DNA of 40,167 nt from a virus: IMG/VR virus record IMGVR_UViG_3300029319_000137, positions 1 to 40,167 of that record; one strand, 5' to 3'. The notes below the pieces were generated by a model. It was not told the DNA's origin and did no database searches. It saw only the letters and a program-made list of their open reading frames with translations. Made by a program: the position numbers and the translations under genes. How positions within the stretch are numbered: the first letter of the stretch is position 1; every line of letters starts with the position of its first letter. Shown one piece after another: positions 37,801-40,167 of the stretch.

Positions 37801-40167
37801 CCAGCATCTATGCCTGAATCAAACTTAACCTGTACAGGATTTTTCCCTATAAACTTTCTTCTCAAATCTGCGTATGGGTATTCAGCCGGTAAAGGTTCTC
37901 TGCTTTCTGTTAGAGCTTTGTAGTCTACTTTACCGCCTAACCGTTCGTTTAGCGCGTCTGCCTGTACTACAGGTTTAAGACTGTCGTGGAAGCGTCCTCC
38001 AAGTTCAAGGTAGAGTTCTTGCGGGCTTTCCTTTGCGGCATCATGTGTAAGAAAATTATCGGCAATGTTCTTTTCAAGAGTAGCGGCTTCTGCAGGAATA
38101 ATACGTGACCTGAAATAATCATAAACATCTTTATTAGTCTTAAAACTGTTCATTCGTTGTATGTCGCGAACGATTGCGTCAGACTGATACTTTGTTACAG
38201 AAGTAAATATACGAGCAGATTCCTTAGTTGCTTCAAAGCCATCTACATCTAGGTCAGCAGATTTGTCGGCATCAAAACCTCTACTGCGTATTCCCTCAAG
38301 ACCTTCTGGAGTAGTTACGTGATACAGGATAGAAGTTCCTTTAGGGGAAAATTCCAGGTCGTGATCTTTAGGAGAGTAGGCAGGATTCTCTCCTACTCTA
38401 TCAAATGTTTTAATGTCTATGAGATTCTCTGGTGTAGGTCTTACTCCTTTGGCTTCTTGGAATTTAAGGTCACTAGCTTCTTGATTTATTCTCTGCATTA
38501 TCCGCTGGACAGGAGCGCCTGTTACTGGCTTATCAAACTTCATACCCTGCTCGCGCTCTAGGGTTTTCTTCATTTGAGCCATGAGGTCTAAACCCTCTTC
38601 GTCCGACACAACACGCTCACCAGCTCTGTTAAATCTCTCCTTAGCTTCCTGAAATTTTAAGTCAGCCCAAGGGTCTCTACTCCCAACACCACCTATCGCA
38701 GCCGCAGGTATTGGATTACCAGCAGTTACATCGTTAAGTATCTTCTGGCGTTCTGCGTCCCAAGCGCGTGCTTCGGCTGGGTCAGTAGGCCGTTCCTTAC
38801 CCATACGCTTTGCAGCAAAGCCGTCTATAAAATCTGAGTTGTACAAAAACGGGTCATCGGTTTCGTACTTGATAAGCATAAAATCTTTAAGATTCTTAGC
38901 GGAGAACTTCATACCAAACTTGTGCATCCAACGAAGTTTGGCCTCACGCACAAGTCGTCTTAACTTCTGCTGATTACCTATAGCTTTGCGAATCTTGAGT
39001 CGCTGAGTTAAAGCGCGACCTAGAAATTCTACACCCCTCTCTTCAGCACGGGCTTTTATCTCTTGGTCACTAAGAGTGATGGCGTCTTCTCTGAAAAGTT
39101 TCAGGTAGTCCTCATGCAGCTTACGGTCTTTCTTATTCGTAGAATACTGAAGGTCATCCATGAAGTTGTGAAATCCTTCATGGGCAATCGTGTCATCAGT
39201 TGCAGTACGTGGATCAAAAGTTATGTTACGTGTATCATAAGCCGCGAACCCTGCCTGACGTACGAGTCTGCCATCTGGTGTGCGGCGATATATACCACGG
39301 CGTATGGCTTCGGTTATGTTAAAGCCTCTTACTGCTGCAAGCTTGGCCAACTCAATAAGTACATCCTCATCTAGTGGCTTGAGTTCTTTAGGTTTAGGCT
39401 TGGGGTAAAGCTTATCTATAGCTGCTGCGCGAGACGCTTCTTCCTGCCTAATAAGTTCAATCTCACGCTCGGCATTTTTCCGCGTACCCTCAATGTGATC
39501 TAGATACTGCTGCCTTACCTTCTTGGCAACTTCCGGCTTAACAAATGGCCCAAGAACTGTTTCTCTTACTTGGATGTCTTCACCTGTAACTGGATCTTTC
39601 CTGACCACCAAGCGTCCGCCGGGTTTGGCTATTTGCATAGAGCCGTTTGCGTTAAGAAAAATAGGACTGCCCGCTAAGTCAGCACCCTGCCCGTATACTT
39701 GATATAAACCAGAACCCGGCAACCTCCAGACATCCAAGTTTTGATCTAGTGGTTCGCCGTTTCTGTCAACCAAGCGGCGAGAAGCTGATAAATCAAGTTC
39801 TATAGCAGTTCTAGTTCTAGGCTTACCTGTTGCGGGGTCAACGTCTTTAACAGGTTTTGCTCTTTTGCTGAAAAGACTTTTGATTTTACCAACGTCGTCT
39901 GCTAACTGTGATGGCGTACCTTCAATAATAGCTGTGGCTTCGTTAACTTCTTTTTGGAGTTCTGTAAATTTGCTTTGTGCTTTTTCTATAACATCTTTTC
40001 TAGAACTTGGATTCTCGTTTAGTTCTTTTAATCTATCTCTTGCTGCATCTAACTTAGGCTGTAAACGATCAAGGTCTTTTGTTGCCCGCTGAAAAGCTTT
40101 TTCTGTACCAGTATAAATATCTGACAACGTACTCGGTGCAACACCGTAACCTCTTGCGGCTTCTTCT
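34809..40167 (-). CDS. Giant polyvalent/ejected-type protein with metallopeptidase and ADP-ribosyltransferase-like motifs (C-terminal 1,786 of 1,806 aa)
   Basis: The frame enters from the left edge (ATG at 62). In full-length numbering: a coiled coil at about 40-115; a Zn-peptidase motif HEGFH (350-354) followed by further acidic helices; the peptide DLKFQEAK twice, flanking about 75 residues near 530-610; an ADP-ribosyltransferase-like LYHVTTPEGLEGI with RSRGF (635-652), then RIFTSVT; and a helical C-terminal half. Large proteins combining zincin and ART domains match the polyvalent proteins described for phages and conjugative elements, which are thought to enter the host with DNA. It could also be an internal virion protein acting on the cell wall. 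Location downstream of the lysis cluster means late expression. No domain is proven active. Confidence 0.82.
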   Translation of the reverse strand, partial: EEAARGYGVAPSTLSDIYTGTEKAFQRATKDLDRLQPKLDAARDRLKELNENPSSRKDVIEKAQSKFTELQKEVNEATAIIEGTPSQLADDVGKIKSLFSKRAKPVKDVDPATGKPRTRTAIELDLSASRRLVDRNGEPLDQNLDVWRLPGSGLYQVYGQGADLAGSPIFLNANGSMQIAKPGGRLVVRKDPVTGEDIQVRETVLGPFVKPEVAKKVRQQYLDHIEGTRKNAEREIELIRQEEASRAAAIDKLYPKPKPKELKPLDEDVLIELAKLAAVRGFNITEAIRRGIYRRTPDGRLVRQAGFAAYDTRNITFDPRTATDDTIAHEGFHNFMDDLQYSTNKKDRKLHEDYLKLFREDAITLSDQEIKARAEERGVEFLGRALTQRLKIRKAIGNQQKLRRLVREAKLRWMHKFGMKFSAKNLKDFMLIKYETDDPFLYNSDFIDGFAAKRMGKERPTDPAEARAWDAERQKILNDVTAGNPIPAAAIGGVGSRDPWADLKFQEAKERFNRAGERVVSDEEGLDLMAQMKKTLEREQGMKFDKPVTGAPVQRIMQRINQEASDLKFQEAKGVRPTPENLIDIKTFDRVGENPAYSPKDHDLEFSPKGTSILYHVTTPEGLEGIRSRGFDADKSADLDVDGFEATKESARIFTSVTKYQSDAIVRDIQRMNSFKTNKDVYDYFRSRIIPAEAATLEKNIADNFLTHDAAKESPQELYLELGGRFHDSLKPVVQADALNERLGGKVDYKALTESREPLPAEYPYADLRRKFIGKNPVQVKFDSGIDAGRRTGERPKSIPPQAIEASEVFTGRDLAEYGGGFSDFSATKYQAARGERTVTESPFKEVRDSARYNAENFDKVQTGLEYFDAERAVMRGQIFGLSRLIQAETDQLILRPFEGLKNDEITDSTKRMALYARDAHNRLEMAEKRYVNMFVEPLLLRFRSMHLSKQEIQDLGTYRILRRLVKKFGNDSTITKPYADKYQKLEADIKSNRKLADANETLDKLYRETRAEQVANGPRIKVGNKYVRVEETQGDYYDPYMLSHDNNTLLRTKAHTKEGEELQEKILAFWLKQRQQQEGVKAGQEAELRDELAEYIAVISNKDSFVTTTGENRPLTTASKFGALRKGEGLLMPPDLVDADPFMRAQRYIGRFSKDMAWHTQIEGDEVMRAIRDLPDDANVPTHRTPESEGSDKMLTPTLKEIFGDDVDAGYLARAQGTFKNLDEVHTGFHRRGDLSILRLNRLITSQWLGTLSGVRDFVNSFKNANMYMRTEDWPLVLKSLTHFQDAWKQSHISGANRSKLSRLEFAHDSVDRASDAMATVADLSQKYSGRELFERGTRAIQFNLGKLLMRSYLNSGTPDAHVKRMLNLMGRMGDVDTARLAKNPETTTEADLNKLATAWVEINQGTYGARGVPSWSIRGPSSWFTSLSRWSIEKYNRYLKDVVMPMTKGDPATGKKDFKPFLKATLGSVVEANVLMELTEMINAKENYEPTTAELLESNAGFEDYVYHAMHMANMSGYFGLLSGLSNDAVRMIRTGKAAPEDLSFVTFPGFEALLADKGLLQTSVAYLNSGRETATTMRFIEDIITNLNQTLRIARNQVIASSSLSKDIDRALGTTYVRTRAAEADRKGYERDLRIFNRLNKGEYSTGWFQNLNRYETTPKSTYQYSQTEEEMRDTLQDFMQSSWNRSQSKDPVTGKQILDRERFKSLLQEGYQKPKRISPRVTKDPQSLRESAAFVDFINRLRGKDAVRNVINQEIADEVLAERRKQLLAENLPNFLASKGY

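Noticed and set aside
1-40167. Lysogeny genes, attachment site, CRISPR array, insertion sequence, phage RNA polymerase
   Set aside because: No integrase, excisionase, transposase or T7-type polymerase motifs and no regularly spaced repeats were seen on reading both strands.

Overview
The window looks like one complete circular or circularly permuted genome (40,167 bp) of a lytic double-stranded DNA tailed phage (Caudoviricetes). A single reading frame runs off the left edge on the minus strand and re-enters in phase at the right edge, which joins a 20-codon start at positions 62-1 to the 1,772-codon frame at the right end. No integrase, RNA polymerase, rRNA, tRNA or CRISPR array was found. 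The host is probably a Gram-negative bacterium that has sigma-54 RNA polymerase: the phage carries a spanin-like lipoprotein and a sigma-54 activator domain. An aquatic or marine origin is only my impression from the gene families.

Layout. On the circle there are two transcription blocks. They diverge at about 16.6-17.1 kb and converge with zero spacing at 34,386/34,387. The minus-strand block reads 16.6 kb down to 1, then 40,167 down to 34,387. It holds virion and lysis genes: a large Pro/Gln-rich protein, small and large terminase, portal, a small basic protein, scaffold, major capsid protein, a 120-residue structural-type protein, a 1,839-residue fibre with an S74 self-cleaving chaperone domain, a DUF6447-like protein, a mini MscS-like membrane protein, a lipoprotein, a holin-like peptide, a 1,806-residue multidomain ejected-type protein (metallopeptidase motif, ADP-ribosyltransferase-like motif) and a PD-(D/E)XK nuclease.

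The plus-strand block (17.1-34.4 kb) holds early, replication and regulatory genes in tightly overlapping operons: an SF2 helicase, a CobS/MoxR-type AAA+ ATPase with a DUF7192-like partner, a stand-alone sigma-54 activator AAA+ domain, a RecB-like nuclease with an Fe-S cysteine set, an Nmad1-like protein, a Sak4-like RecA-fold ATPase, a staphylococcal-nuclease-like protein, an SSB-like protein, a ribbon-helix-helix protein, a family A DNA polymerase and a P-loop primase/helicase-type ATPase. Several genes of 28-54 residues were found between the longer frames.

How it may work together. The strongest regulatory signal is a putative phage-run sigma-54 switch. The activator (23,773-24,555) has the GAYTGA sigma-54 contact loop but no receiver or DNA-binding domain. 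Two near-consensus -24/-12 promoters with exact GG-N10-GC spacing lie where such a switch would need them: one just downstream of the activator gene (24,659-24,675) and one heading the whole virion operon on the minus strand (16,619-16,604). Both are flanked by copies of AACAGTT. A good sigma-70 promoter (17,748-17,775) would start the early block. Two homologous structured RNAs (25,192-25,305 and 29,883-29,970), with compensatory base changes, precede early genes and look undescribed. No tail-tube, connector, tape-measure or endolysin gene could be recognised.
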